NCBI RefSeq assembly: GCF_003265705.1
Contig: NW_020312902.1
Location: forward strand, 8,070,631 to 8,134,630
Source of the DNA: Callorhinus ursinus
Taxonomy: Eukaryota > Chordata > Mammalia > Carnivora > Otariidae
DNA length: 64,000 bases
Direction: 5' to 3'
Shown: positions 48,776-61,130 of the stretch, piece after piece
How the letters are laid out: every line of letters starts with the position of its first letter
How positions within the stretch are numbered: the stretch's first letter is position 1
Program-made: the position numbers and the translations under genes
Notes under the pieces: model-generated
Told to the model about the DNA's origin: nothing
Database searches by the model: none
Seen by the model: the letters and a program-made list of their open reading frames with translations, nothing else

Positions 48776-49439
48776 TCACAAATTACGCTATTGTTAAGCT
48801 CCTGGAAATGCTTTTAAAGAAACTACTGTTATATATATATATGGCATGGTTCAGATACACATGTTGCTGGCCAGTCCGCATAAAATCATTTAATTTCTTC
48901 CATCTTTGTTCTCTTGGGCAGTCAGTTAGCACAAGAAGAGGCTCTATTTTAACTCTCTCCATGAGAATTTAGTGAATGAAATACCAAAAGTGCCTCATTG
49001 TAAGATGTTCTCCTCTAGGAAGGCATTCCACAGGCCAAAGGAACCTTTCACAGTAAAATGAAGTTCAAATCCATTCAGGGCTGCAGTTGGTTTGCCTGAC
49101 ACACAATTTTTCAGAAAATTCATGTTGGGCAGAATTTCACTGGTTTTGTGCATGCTAAAATTGAAGGAGTTGGTTTGATTTCTGGGGTTAGGAGAGATCT
49201 TTCTGTTTTCTCAGTGACAGAAGATAGGGTGACCTCTCAACCAACAAACTTTTCTGGAGAACCTCAGTCTTTTGAGATGGAAAAACAAGCTGTTTGAAAT
49301 ATATATTTATAAGCTGCTATACAAATTCTCTCAGGCATCAAGCGTTTCTATTTATACATGCAAGTGAAATATTTAGGGGATCATAGGCCCAACTGCCCTT
49401 GTGAAGGACAATGTGTACACAAACACATACACCTTTGCA

Positions 49440-49760
49440 TATACTGTTCCCTCACCTGAACAACCTCTGCCCTATTCCCCCTCAGGGTCCTTCAACATGC
49501 AGCTCAGATGGCACCTCCTCCAGGAAGCCTTCTCTGACTCCTGCCCCCATCCAGTGTGTGTCGTTGCCCCTTCTGTGACCCCCCCCATAATGCCCTGCTG
49601 CTCCGTTAGCCTCAGTTATGCTCTTCTAGCTCCTACCACCCTCATAATTGTCTACTCGATTGCTCATCTGATGTCCTCACTGTTCCGTGATTATTTTGAA
49701 GGCAGGAACTGTGTTCCATTTCATGTCATAGTATCTGGTAAATAGTTGGGTGTGGAACCA
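49440..49760 (+). repeat. LINE2 3' end
   Basis: 'caacctctgccctattcccc', 'cacctcctccaggaagcctt' and 'gaaggcaggaactgtgttcc' in L2 order. Confidence 0.75.
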
Positions 49761-50534
49761 ATAAACACCTCTATACATGTGCACATCCATTCCGTGTGTG
49801 TGTGTGGACTTAGTAGTCATGTATCACATTCTCAGTTGGGTTTCCTGCCTAGATGTTCCGTGTGTATGCTGCTACAGGCTCTAAAGATGAAGTTCTGTGG
49901 GGAATGTGGATAAGATTCGATCTTTGAACACTGTCCAAATTATGTAAATATCACCAACCACATCATGTATAAAATTCTAAAATATTCAACAAATAGACTT
50001 GTTGCCACATTTTTCCTTTTAACAAATTCTGAAGAAAATGCAATTTTAGTGTGTGATCTGAGAAGATGTGTCTAATCTGCATGATTCACAGATAAAACAC
50101 ATGTTCTGAGAATAATCCCTATGTTCTCTTAACTTTATTTTCAGTAGATCATATCACTGAAATTTTTCTGGTAAATGTATAAGGATGGTAATAAAATTTA
50201 GGCCAATTTTAAATCAAAATAAAATTTTAGAATAATTTTTAAAAATTAAGATTCTCAGTCAATATAACCGGTCTTTTCCTAGAGTTGCCTGACCATTAAC
50301 CTGGACATTTTAACCAATGTGACGTAAGCCAAATACTAGGAGTCCATATGAAACTCAAGAGGCAGTATGGGGTAGTTGGAGGGAGGGTGTAGCACTATTT
50401 TGGCCATAAGTAGACCCACTTCTTAAACGGACTTTCCCACCAATAACTGTACATCTCATTGTGGTCAGTTTACCCTGTAGACCTTAGTTTTCTCATCTGT
50501 GAAATGGACAGGTCAGATGAGACAACATTTTTAA

Positions 50535-50716
50535 AATATTTCATTTATTTATTTGACAGAGAGAGAGAAAGCAGGAACACAAACAGGGGGAGTAGGGGAG
50601 GGAGAAGCAGACTTCCTGATGAGCAGGGAGCCCAATGCAGGGCTCGATCCCAGGACCCTGGGATCATGACCTGAGCCGAAGGCAGACACTTAACGACGGA
50701 GCCACCCAGGTGCCCC
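50535..50716 (-). mobile_element. CAN-SINE, sense to RBM20
   Basis: 'atatttcatttatttatttg', GA linker, head complement ending 'gagccacccaggtgcccc'. Perfect duplication gagacaacatttttaa at 50519-50534 and 50717-50732. Confidence 0.95.
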
Positions 50717-50974
50717 GAGACAACATTTTTAAGGTTCCTTTATGCCATCTGATTTGAGGATGGCGGGTGTTTTCTTAAAGCTATTATTTAGGGCTCGTGG
50801 AAAAGTGAAGATTATCTGGCTGTGGTATCGTGATAGATTTCAGCCTTGGGAGGTCTGAGTTTCTAGCCTCTACTCCTCCTCCAGTTCTGGGTGACTTCAG
50901 AGAGAAACATTTAACCTGCACTCAACAGACCTGTCTGTAAAATGACAAAGTAAAACCAGAGCTTTTTTACTAAT

Positions 50975-51115
50975 TAGGTGGGCATCAGGAGAGCTTCTTA
51001 AAACACAGATGCTGGGCTCACCCCCCACTGCTGTATCAGGAAGTCTAGGTTGGGGCCTGAGAATTTGCATTTCTAACAAGTCCAGGTGATAAGGATGCTG
51101 TGCTCTGAGAACCCC
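50975..51115 (-). repeat. MER5-like hAT (DNA transposon) remnant
   Basis: 'gagcttcttaaaacacagat', 'gctgggctcacccccca' and 'gcatttctaacaagtccagg' ending 'tctgagaaccc' follow the MER5A pattern. Confidence 0.65.
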
Positions 51116-51340
51116 CAAACTAGACTATCTTGAGCTTAACTTGCAACTCTAAGAATCTATGGTGAGTTATGGAGAATTGAGTAACAACTGTATTTTTAAT
51201 AAGCCACTTCTATCTACTAGGCAACCAGTACACCAAGAAGGGCCTTCCTTTATCATAAAGGGTTTCAGACCCTGCAAAAACAACTTCAAGGATACGTAGC
51301 TACCTTTATACCTACCTTCCTTTAAGAGACTCAATCCATG

Positions 51341-51564
51341 GGGCGCCTGGGTGGCTCAGTCGGTTAGCCGTCCAACTCTTGATTTCGGCTCACGTCATGA
51401 TCTCAGGGTTGTGGGATGGAGTCCCACGCTGGGCTCTGCACTAAGCATGGAGCTGCTGGAGGTTCTCTCTCTCCTTCTCCCTCTGTCCCTCCCCACCCCC
51501 CACTTGTGCTCTCTTGCTCTCTCTCTCTAAAATAAATCAATAAATCTTTAAAAAGAGAGAGAGA
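51341..51564 (+). mobile_element. CAN-SINE, antisense to RBM20
   Basis: Head 'gggcgcctgggtggctcagt', CT-rich linker, 'aaataaatcaataaatcttt' tail. Duplication gagactcaatccatg / gagattcaatgaatg at 51326-51340 and 51565-51579. Confidence 0.94.
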
Positions 51565-51854
51565 GAGATTCAATGAATGTGTTCAACAACATTTGGCCTC
51601 CTGCAATCAAAACACTCAAGGTTCACAAAACCTCAGGTAATCTAATTAGTTAATTAGCTTTGCATCATATTATCAGGTTTGTTGAATAGAAGAAAGCGTA
51701 GCTCCATTTACACTAGCTCACTAAGGCAGAGAATAGAAGAATCAGACTCCAGAATGCCAAAAATTCTTTAGTCAAGATTGTGAGAAAGTCCACCTTTCAA
51801 ACTCACCCTAGGCTAAAAAAAAAAAGTTTTCGACAAATCATCCTTATCATTAAA

Positions 51855-51985
51855 TTTCAAATTGTGGCAATGCAATCACCTGGGGTGTTTTTAAAACACT
51901 GATGTTTGGATCAGGTCTCCAGAGACTCTGATTCACCCTAGGCACTGGGACTTTTAATAGCTCCCCAGGAGAACTTTTGTGAAGC
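51855..51985 (-). repeat. MER5-like hAT remnant
   Basis: 'gcaatcacctggggtgtttt', 'actctgattcaccctaggca' and 'agctccccaggagaactttt' match MER5A. Confidence 0.65.
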
Positions 51986-52355
51986 AAAGTCTGAGGCTTG
52001 CCAATCTATAAAGGAATAGAATCAATCTGTTCTTCATTACTCTGAGCCCCACAAGCTATTTTTGTCACTGCAACCAGCATGACCATTTGTCTTAAATTAT
52101 ACTTAAGAATAAACACTGAACTTTTTATAAGCCCAGAAAGAGTCACAAACACAATGGGCAATCAATCAATTTTTCTTAGCTATATACACTGAAGCATCTT
52201 TCACATGGTTGGATAGGTATTTTTTGTGGCAAGACTTTCTCCACAGGTGCACATACAATCTCTGCTGCAGAGAGCCAGATGACGGTGGTCAGGGGTGACT
52301 TTTGCCTTCTAAATTATAAGCACCTTGAAGACATCATCCACATCCTAAAATCTTT

Positions 52356-52462
52356 TTTTTTTTTTCAGGAATATCATATTTATTTATTTATTTTTATTTT
52401 TATTTTATTTTGTTATGTTATGTTAGTTACCATACAATACATCATTAGTTTTTGATGTAGTG
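52356..52462 (-). mobile_element. Extremely truncated L1 (about 107 bp)
   Basis: T-rich tail then 'tgttatgttagttaccatac' and 'aatacatcattagtttttga', the last part of the same carnivore L1 3' UTR as at 46375. Perfect 12-bp duplication cctaaaatcttt at 52344-52355 and 52463-52474 shows it is a complete 5'-truncated insertion. Confidence 0.9.
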
Positions 52463-54645
52463 CCTAAAATCTTTCAAATTCCTAAGTGTCTGTCTGGCTC
52501 AGTGCTGGGCCAATTAGAAGTACTGAACAAATACTTATTCAACTCACTTGAATTTACGACTGTCTCTAAGCATAGGGAAACGCAGACCTTAGCAGAGTGC
52601 GCTCAGGGTTTCATTGTGAAGTATGAGGTTTATGTTTCCTGTGTGTGTGTGTTGGGAACATACACTGTCTCATTCTGTTAAATTCCTTAGAGCAAATGAG
52701 AATATTAAGGTTGGAACATTATAAATATACCGTGTAAGTATTTATTTGAGGAAAGCATCCATTTCCCAAAGCGGATGGAGGTTCCTGGTGCCTTCAGACA
52801 CATACCTTTCTGACTACAGACAACAAAACACAGGTGCCACCCAAGGCAGAGAATATTACATATATAGGTTACTTCTGGCTTTCATCTTTATGTTACACAG
52901 CTGTGGTTATATGAAAGCTACTGAGGAGAGTGGATAAAAGACAAAAAAAAAAAAACCCAAAAACAAAAATACAGCAACAGTCAGATGTAGCCATCTTGGT
53001 TACATTTGCACGTGCCATTCTGGATATTTTCTCAGATCACCACCAACTAAACCTGTGGTTAAGATCCACGGAGACTGAGAACTGCCTTGGCTAAGGCAAG
53101 AAAGAATGCTTAAAACTCGATGGCTGACTTTTCTTTCACTCAAAACTGCTCTCCAGCACTTTCCTCTGCTACCCCATGCATTGCTAATTAGGAGCAGCCC
53201 AAGCTGGACATGTACGCAGTCCTCTATGGTAAAATCGATTATTATATTACTATGGAAAATAAGGAAGTCATTTTGCTCAAAAGATCCAATTCCATGAAAC
53301 CATACGTGGCAGCTGTTAGTGTATGCATGTGGGACAGGGGCGAGTGTGTGAAAATATCTACCCTTCAGTTTTCTGACATCTTGGGAAAGGCGTGCAAAAA
53401 AGAAGAAAGAAATGATTCCAACACATATAAGGCAGAAACCAATGGCACAGCTACATGATGGATTTTTTTAAAGTCAAAAAATTCCCATGAGGTAAGACAC
53501 ATCACACACGCCATTTTACACACCATTTTATGGGTATGGATTTGCTTTCACACACTGGCAAGAAGAAAACCAGGAGTCCTCACCCGAATGTGTCAAAGCT
53601 GCTTTTAATGCATCAGATAAAGAAATGAGGTGAGTCATGTTTGGTTGTGCTTGAGCCTGCTCACAGATCATCACACTCATGTCCAAATATGTTCCCTGAC
53701 CCTCACAACAGATGTTTATACACTTGCTTGCTTGGGAACTATTAAAATAGCTTTGTTTTGAAATATAACTTTACTTACAGATACTTAATAGTTGCAGAAG
53801 TGCGTATCACGGCCCCTTCAGAGGTTCTTAGAAGCAACCTTCAAGCACCGTTTCTTGGCAAAATATCCCGAGCTTCTGAATTCTAATACAGCACTCCCCG
53901 CCGGGCTCATGAACCTGACTCTGCCCTCAACAGACACAAGACACTTCAAACGCCTTTAGGTTCACTTTCCATCGCTGACAAATTCCAGCCATCAACACTA
54001 AACACCTCAACCTTAAGAAACCCCTGTCACTCCTGAGGTTTCGGGATTCCGAAAACGTCCCCTTCCATGCCCTCAGGTCTGGTGATAACGCAATCTGTCT
54101 TCCCGTGGCGGCCACGCAACTTGTCTTTGTGAAAGAATTTAGTACCCAGCATTAAAAGAGCATCTAGACTTGCTGACATTGGGATCGCTGACTTCACTGG
54201 GGTCATGGGGAGCTGTTTTAGGTCACATGTTACCCTGCTGTTGTGAATCATTTCTTACAATTTTTTTTTTTTTTTAACAGGAGGGGGTGGGGGTACAGGC
54301 AAATCGCATACTCATGCACAGATGCTTAGCGCCAGGAACATGGTCAGAAGTGCCGCCTGGACTAGAGAATAAAAAGAAAACCCTCGGCTTCCTTCTTGTG
54401 CCGGGGAAAGGTAGGATGATGTCATGCAACCTTACCTTTCTGAAAAAGACCAAGGCGCCTGGCACTGAGCGCTCACCTGAGGCCAGCGAAGCCGGGAGTC
54501 ATTTTGGGTGTTGTGCATGGGCCTCGCTAGAAAATTCCAGTGACATTCTACCGGCTTTCTGCTTGCCGATCATGACAAGCGTCCACTTAAACTCTCACGA
54601 GTCAGGGAAGGGGCAGGGGCAGAGGAGGGGGAATGCAGGCGAGGG

Positions 54646-54648
<3 letters not shown>

Positions 54649-54692
<44 letters not shown>
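54649..54692 (+). repeat. (GA)n microsatellite; (UC)n in transcript
   Basis: About 21 perfect GA units preceded by 'ggcgagggagc'. Confidence 0.93.
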
Positions 54693-54694
<2 letters not shown>

Positions 54695-55015
54695 GTGGCC
54701 CCAGGGCACTGCGGACCGGCTGGAAGGGGAGTCACATGCCGCCAGGAACCATTCCTGCTGCATTACACATGCTGAGTTAAATGGCAAACAATATCAGTCG
54801 ATGTTTATGCCACATGTTCTCAGCCTCTTCACATATCAACACCCAAGCCAGCTCTGCGCAGACAGGCCTCCTGAGAGCGCCTCTGAAGGACGGGGTCTTG
54901 CGCTAATCATGCCACCATTTTTATTAAAACCCCAAAGCCTCCTGTCCCGGTTTACTTTCCTATTTTTTCATTGGTGGTGGTGGGAGTGATGGTGGTTTGT
55001 TTCCTCACTTGCTTT

Positions 55016-55040
55016 TTTGTTTTGTTTTGTTTTGTTTTTT
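55016..55040 (+). repeat. (GTTTT)n run
   Basis: Four to five GTTTT units between T-runs. Confidence 0.85.
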
Positions 55041-56441
55041 ACTCTGGCTTTTCACGGGCAACGATCAGGTCCTGAAGGTGGCCAAAAGGACATTTAGCAA
55101 TGTAGCCACATCAGACAGTACCGCACACTGACTCCCCGCCAGCAAACCTCCTGAACAGTTTGCCCCTTCTTGGGTTTTAGATGGAGCACCTGCCCGGTGC
55201 TAACTGCAATGCTTTTCAGCAGGAGAAATGGATGGTCTTCTGCTCTAAGCAGTGGCTCCTCACCATGGTGATTCCCTGCAGCCCGGATGTGCTGGAGGTG
55301 TTTTGTTTGTCAGAACTGGGGATGCTGCCAAAATCCTGCAAAGTTCAAGACAGACCCCGTCAAACAAGGATGACCCAGCCCAGACATCAAGAGTAGCTCC
55401 GCTGAGAAACTGCTGCAATGCTAAAGCCCTTCCTCCGGTCTTACAGAAAACATGACACGGAACAAAGAAGAAGAAGAAACGAAAAGAAAGCCAAGGCACC
55501 CCTCTCTCGGAGGAGCTGACAAAGCTGTGGGGTCCACGGACGGGCTTCGCCTGAACTGTGGTTTAATTACTTAGGAACCTGCTCACTTTTCCCTCCAGGA
55601 GCCACTGTTCTTTCTGCCACTTTTTTCCTCTTCTGTTTCCAAATCTCACCCTGTAATATTTAAAGAGTCAGACCAAACTACACCTTTGGTAAGGCTCAAA
55701 GTGCAAACCAGCTGTCCACGAGTATCCCGCTGCCATGATGTGTAAAGCAGCTCCCAGCCCAGCTGGTCCTGTCCGGATGGTCTGGTGCTCCTCTGTGATG
55801 CCCAGTATCCAATATAATCTCCTCTCAAAATTATTCAGGAGGGTATGCTTTTTACAAAGTAAAACCTCCCCAAAGGCCTTGTACAGGACCGAGGATTAAA
55901 GCTCACTGGGTTCTCCTATTTTATGTCCACCCTTAAAGGCAGGGGGGCGGGGGGCGAGTATGGCCATTGGCATGAGGGAAGCTTCTCTCTGCTAGGACTC
56001 AGGGTGTGACCTTCCTGCAGCCCACTGAAAAGTCAAAGTGAAAGTCAGTCATGTCCGTCCAAACAGCCCATTTCCAGCTGCCCATCAGGGGCCTGAACAC
56101 TGCCCACCTGCCCAGTGAGCTCCGGGAAGAGCCCGGGGACTCTTCCTAATTTAGTCATAGCCCACAGGCTGCCCCAGGCTTGCCAGGCTCTCTGCTGCCG
56201 ACTCAAGTCACAGACACCCAAAGGCGCCAGTCCCAGATCCTGACCTACAGGAACCAGCCAACCTGGCCACAGGGGCATTTCTGCTCAGGCTGTGGGACCC
56301 GCCCATGATCTATCAGGTTTCCCCAAGGCACAAGGCTCGGCTCCAATCAGCGACTACTCGTTTTGCCCTTCCTCTATCTGTCCTATTTCACGATGCTCGT
56401 GACTTTCTTAGGATAAGAGTTTACTGAAAAGCGCTCCACCA

Positions 56442-56565
56442 GGGGCATCTGGGCGACTGGTTGGTTAAGGGTTGGACTCTTAATTCCAGCTCAGGTCATG
56501 ATCTCAGGGTCGTGAGATTGAGCCCTGCCTCCGGCTCTGCCCTGAGCATAGAGCCTGTTTAAGAT

Positions 56566-56596
<31 letters not shown>

Positions 56597-56648
56597 ACCC
56601 CTTCCCAGCCCCCAACCCACTCTCTCTCTCTCTCAAAAAAAAAAAAAA
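56442..56648 (+). mobile_element. CAN-SINE, antisense to RBM20
   Basis: Head 'ggggcatctgggcgactggt', 'gctcaggtcatgatctcagg', long CT tract and A-run. Imperfect duplication aaagcgctccacca / aaaggtgctctacca. Confidence 0.92.
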
Positions 56649-56824
56649 AAGGTGCTCTACCACACACATCTCCCCAAATCTGTGGGAGAAGCAAAGTCAG
56701 TCCTTAGAACGAGCCCTTCGAATTGTGTGACCCTAAGCTCTTACCCAGAGTTTAGGAGACAAATCCTGGACTGATTTGGAAATGAAGAGGCACAAGCTGA
56801 CCCTCTCAAACTACAATGTAGTAA

Positions 56825-57100
56825 GCACGTGTTGAGCATTTACTGTATACCAACACTGTGTCAGACAAGGAAGAAAGGAACACAAGGTAATACTGAGTGT
56901 GGATGCACAAGGTATGCTACCCACTTCACATACTTGATCATCACCACAAGTCTGAAAAATTTAAGATCACTATGTCCACTTTACAGATGAGAACATTGAG
57001 GCTCCAAAATGACAGTGTAACTAACCCAAGGTCCCAAAGTCAATTTTGGTCATTTGGAACAAGGTCTATTTGATTCCAAAGTCCTGTTCTCCCACTAAAA
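56825..57100 (+). repeat. MIR, long copy
   Basis: 'gagcatttactgtataccaa', 'ccactttacagatgagaaca' and 'taacccaaggtcccaaagtc' in MIR order. Confidence 0.75.
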
Positions 57101-57189
57101 CATCCCCCAAGGTGTGAGGTGAGTCGTAAGTGTATATAACAGAGTAAAACAAGATGAATGTGGCAGGTGAAGTGTGTTCCAAGTCAAAT

Positions 57190-57360
57190 GAGAACAGGAC
57201 TGGCTACATAATATGTCGGGCCCAGGGCAAAATGAAAATGCAGGGTCATTGTTCAAAAACTATTAAGAATTACAAGATGGCAAAGCAGAGCATCAAATTA
57301 AGTGCAGAGCCCTTCGAATCAAAGGGCCTTATGTGACCAGATGTCCATGAAGCCAGTCCT
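57190..57360 (+). repeat. Old dispersed repeat, class unclear
   Basis: 'gggcccagggcaaaatgaaa', 'tcaaaaactattaagaatta' and 'agcagagcatcaaattaagt' belong to a dispersed mammalian repeat I recognise but cannot name. Confidence 0.5.
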
Positions 57361-57959
57361 GAAAGAGAGGGAAGAACTCTGAGAGGTTGGGGGTGGGGGT
57401 GTGAGCTCTGTCCACACTGACTGCAGCAGTTCCCAGAGCACCATAGCCCAGGACCCTCTGCTGGACGTCCGAGCCTGTCCCTCTTTCATTTGGCCATTCT
57501 TTCTCCTGCTGCAGAGCTAGCATTAATGCAAGGGCATGGGAAAGGTCCAGGGTGGGTTGGGGGGGGGGGTGGCAGCGGACTTCTTGGGTTGGGAGAAGCA
57601 GGAGGAAAATCTGGTCCAAACAAATCCTGCTAGTCATTATGATACTGTGAGTTTCTTCGGGTGACACAATGGAAAGGGATAATTTGGCCTCCGCTCCTGA
57701 GGAGATGCCCCAGAGCAGGTGGGGTAGTGATCCCCAGTGGAAGGTAGGGGCGAAGCCATACGCAAGAACATAACAAGAGACACAAGTCGCCAGCTCATGT
57801 GTGAGGAATGACAGCAGAGAAAGGTTGAGAACCAGTAAGTGTAAGGAACACTCAGCTGGAGTGGGAAACACGAGGTCTGCGCCTTTTTCCTACCAGCTCA
57901 CTGGGTGACCTCCAGCCAGCCACCGAGTCCTGGGGGCACAGAACACCCCAATGTCAAGT

Positions 57960-58260
57960 ATACAGGAACTTACGGGCATGCCATGTGGCCATTAAAAGCG
58001 ATAATTATCCACTTACTCTTTAAATTAAAAACCAGTGCACAAAATTGTGTGTTTATTATGGTTACAGACATGTAAAAGGCAAAATAACCCTTAGGTAGAA
58101 GAAAGGGAAAAAAAATACAGAACACATCAAAATGTCAACAAGGGGCAGTTGTGTTTGGACAGTGAAACTTGGGTAACTTGTTCTTCCATTCTCCTTTTGT
58201 AAATGTTTTAATTTTTCTTTCATAAACATGTTTATTTTTTAGAAGTAATTTTTTAGGGAA
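57960..58260 (+). repeat. L1/HAL1-like 3' fragment
   Basis: 'catgtggccattaaaagcga', 'tatggttacagacatgtaaa' and 'aaatgttttaatttttcttt' suggest an old L1/HAL1 end. Confidence 0.45.
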
Positions 58261-59599
58261 AAATGAATTCAGTTGGGCTAATGGTGCCCATCTAGCTTAT
58301 AAGGACCTTCAAATGACCCCTTCATATTACGGAGCATAACCCAGCCCCTTGCCATAGCAGACACTTCTCTCCTGGAGAACCATATGCCAAAAGTAAGGGC
58401 AAGGTACATGGAAAAATGAGGCATCTATGCAAGGCATGGCCATGTTCATCCTCTCCTGAAGGCCAAAGCACATGACTCAGGTAGGTTTTCACACCTGTAT
58501 TCCAAGAAGGCACTGTGCACAAAGCTGGCAGAACATGCAGCATGTTGTCCAGGGGTAAACAAAGGCTCGTTTTATGACCTTGACTTCTCACCAGAGAGAT
58601 CAAAGTCATTAACATGAAAACAGCTTCTTGGTACACGCCACAGTTCAAAGTCAACAGCCTCTACCCTTTCCCCTGGCCTGCCCCCAAAACCGCTGCTAGT
58701 CTGGGGGCGGGGAGGAGGAGCGAACTGCAGTCAGGCAGGACAAAGTGGGGGAAGGCAGGGTTACAGAACAGCCCTGGAGGGGCTTGGGCCTTGGGTCTCT
58801 GATTTAGCATTTCTATCTCCTTGGCTCAGTTTTCTGTACTTCTCAGGGCAGTGCTAAGTAATTGTATTTTCTTTTGGGAATGCAAGTTCAAGGAGAATGC
58901 TAACCAATGACTAATCCAGGCTAGCCCAGGATGCAGACTGCCTCTTCTAATTTTCAGCACACTGGGCCAGAAGGGGCCACCTCATCTCTGTTTTAGGTTG
59001 GGAATCAATCACACTAGAGCCGAATCTCGGCCCACACTGGATGGGCAGAGCTGGTCCCTGCTGCGGCCACTTCCTTCTCCACTCTGCAGGCAACTCTGGT
59101 CAATCTCTCAAAACCACTTTCTCCTTGTAACCAGGGCTGACTTATGCCATCTTTAGCAACGGGGAGAAAAAGAAAAGTGCTGCCAAAAAAGATGAGGTCT
59201 CAGGCCCTTGGGATGGATGGAAGGCTGCAAGTGACCCCTGGACAGAGCCAGGGCAGAGGTTTCAGGCTCCTGTCAAAGTAAGATGAGAGGAGAGAACAAA
59301 GACAGGATCCGGCCCCAGAATGGACAAGCTCGGCCCTGTAATGGCTACTTCCTGCACAGACAAAGGCCAGCCACAGCCCGCTAGCAGAGGAAACCAGTCA
59401 AGATTTGTGAGTCACACGATGTGGGAATGGGCCCTTCCTAGAAAAGGAAGTGGGTTCTTTGTTGATCAGGTGTTTTTAATTCCCTTCTGGGTAACTGTTG
59501 TTCCTCAGGAGGTTCTCCAGGGGCCCCCAAAACAGAAGCAGGAAGCATTTTTAAGTTTTCCAGAGTTGCTCTGTAAGGACTGAACATAGCTTCCAGACA

Positions 59600-60215
59600 C
59601 AAATCCCACGCTGGGTTCTCAGGATGACTATGTCCTCAGGACCTTTGCACAATCTATTCCCTCTGCCTGAAAGTCTTTCCTCCAGATTCGCACTGTCCAT
59701 TAGGGCAGCTATTAACCACACGTACCTTTCAAATTTAAGTTATTAATATTAAATACCATTAAAAACGCAGTTCCTCAGTCACACTAGCCATATTTCAGGT
59801 GTTCAATAACTACATGGGACTAGTAGCTACCAGGCTGGATCACACAGTATGTAACATCTCCAGCATTCAGAAAGCTCTCCCGGATAGCATTGCTTCAGCT
59901 CCTCATGTAACTGGCTCCTCCCTCAACCTCTGGTCCCTGTGGTACTGTCACCCTCTCAAATCTCAAAGAGGTCACCGCAGACCCAGGAATCTAAAAGACA
60001 TATGACAACTCTCTGTCCCCTTACCCTACCTTTGTCTCTATCTGAAATTACCTTGTTTTTTTGTTTCGTTCTTTATTGCCTGTCCCAGCCTTGGAATATA
60101 AGCTCCATGAGAGCAAAGAGCTTGTCTGCCCCTTTGATTGCTGCCTGTCTAACACCCAGGGCAGTATCTGGCACAAACAGAAACTCAAGTCAATATTGTT
60201 CAATAAATGAGTCTA
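59600..60215 (+). repeat. LINE2 3' region split by a hAT-type MITE
   Basis: L2 phrases 'aggacctttgcacaatctat' before and 'ataagctccatgagagcaaa', 'caatattgttcaataaatga' after. Between them, at about 59690-59850, is a palindromic element ('cgcactgtccattagggcag ... actagtagctaccaggctgg') of hAT-MITE type. Confidence 0.65.
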
Positions 60216-60607
60216 CTCCACCACTGTGGGATCAGAGGACACCAGCTACCCAACACAGCTGCTGCTTATCTTCCCATGGACCAAGACAATACCTCAGCAT
60301 GAGCCCCACTTAGAGCATTTGGGATGCTGGGTGTTAGGGGAGCACCCGGTAGAAGCAGGGTGGCTGAAATCCAGCCTGCTCCTGATTCTCCTCCAGGAGC
60401 ACAGTTGCCTTCCATCCCCTCCATCAGTCAGTCAATGGGGCCGGGCCCAGCTCTTGTAATGTCCTCCTCTGCTTTTGCAAAAGATCAAAATACCCTCAAA
60501 CTCACTGAGGGTGTCTACCTCCAACACACGATCACTCTTCCTCCATGTGCATATACAAAATTAGGCGATAAGATAGGATCCTAAGTTTAAGGACTTGTTG
60601 GTATCTT

Positions 60608-60795
60608 TTTAAGATTTATTTATTCATTTATTTTCGAGCGGGGAGGGGCAGAAAGGGAGGGAGAGAAAGAATGTTAAGCAGACTTCATGCTGAACCCAGA
60701 GCCCGATGCGGGGCTTAATCTCACAACCCTGAGATCAGGACCAGAGCCAAAATCAAGAGTCAGATGCTTAACCGACTGAGCCACCCAGGTGCCCT
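60608..60795 (-). mobile_element. CAN-SINE, sense to RBM20
   Basis: 'aagatttatttattcattta', G/A-rich linker, head complement ending 'gagccacccaggtgccct'. Duplication gacttgttggtatctt / gacctgttggtatttt at 60592-60607 and 60796-60811. Confidence 0.93.
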
Positions 60796-60926
60796 GACCT
60801 GTTGGTATTTTAATACTCTGCCTACTCTATGAATGCTTTCTGATGTCCTCTCTGGAATAGGAGGAGGTGAGGATGTCTACTACAACTTTGTTTTACCAAT
60901 AACTTCAATTAAAATTTGCATGGCAA

Positions 60927-61130
60927 GGGGATGCCTGGGTGGTTCAGTCAGTTAAGCGTCTGCCTTCAGCCCAAGTCATGATCCCAGGGTCCTGGGATCG
61001 AGTCCCACGTCGGGCTCCCTGCTCAGCGGGGAGTTTGCTTCTCTTTCTCCCTCTGCCCCTCCCCCCTGCTCATCCTCTGTCTCTGTCTCTCTCTCTCTCA
61101 AGTAAATAAATGAAATCTTTAACATTTTTT
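60927..61130 (+). mobile_element. CAN-SINE, antisense to RBM20
   Basis: Head 'ggggatgcctgggtggttca', CT-rich linker and AAATAAATGAAATC tail. Duplication tttgcatggcaa / tttgaatggcaa. It is only 130 bp from the preceding SINE and in opposite orientation. Confidence 0.93.

Larger units (their letters stand above)
45624..48800 (-). other. RBM20 intron 1, part 3
   Basis: Mostly repeats: MIR pieces (45640-45770, 46140-46280), a young L1 3' end (46375-46745), an old L1 with SINE (46795-47060), SINEs at 47447 and 48096, and an AT-rich run (48600-48775). Nothing gene-like. Confidence 0.8.
48776..52340 (-). other. RBM20 intron 1, part 4
   Basis: L2 end (49440-49760), SINEs (50535, 51341), two MER5-like hAT pieces (50975-51115, 51855-51985) and unassigned stretches 48776-49435 and 49765-50515. 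Confidence 0.8.
52475..56440 (-). other. RBM20 intron 1, part 5
   Basis: Four kilobases with very little recognisable repeat: only a (GA)n array at 54649-54692, a (GTTTT)n run near 55016-55040 and short A or T runs. The lack of old repeats over 53000-54250 and 55050-56400 could reflect constraint, but I cannot test this by eye. No open frame resembles a known protein. Confidence 0.6.
56649..60600 (-). other. RBM20 intron 1, part 6
   Basis: MIR (56825-57100), an old repeat (57190-57360), an L1/HAL1-like end (57960-58260) and an L2 interrupted by a hAT MITE (59600-60215). Stretches 57365-57950 and 58265-59595 have no feature I can name except a G-run near 57558-57568. Confidence 0.75.

Noticed and set aside
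54287..54694. Plus-strand open frame ending in Arg/Glu repeats
   Set aside because: The tail is the (GA)n microsatellite. No domain in the rest.
57329..57871. Minus-strand open frame of 180 codons in intron 1
   Set aside because: Hydrophobic patches but no recognisable family, no splice context and no codon signal I can defend. Probably chance.
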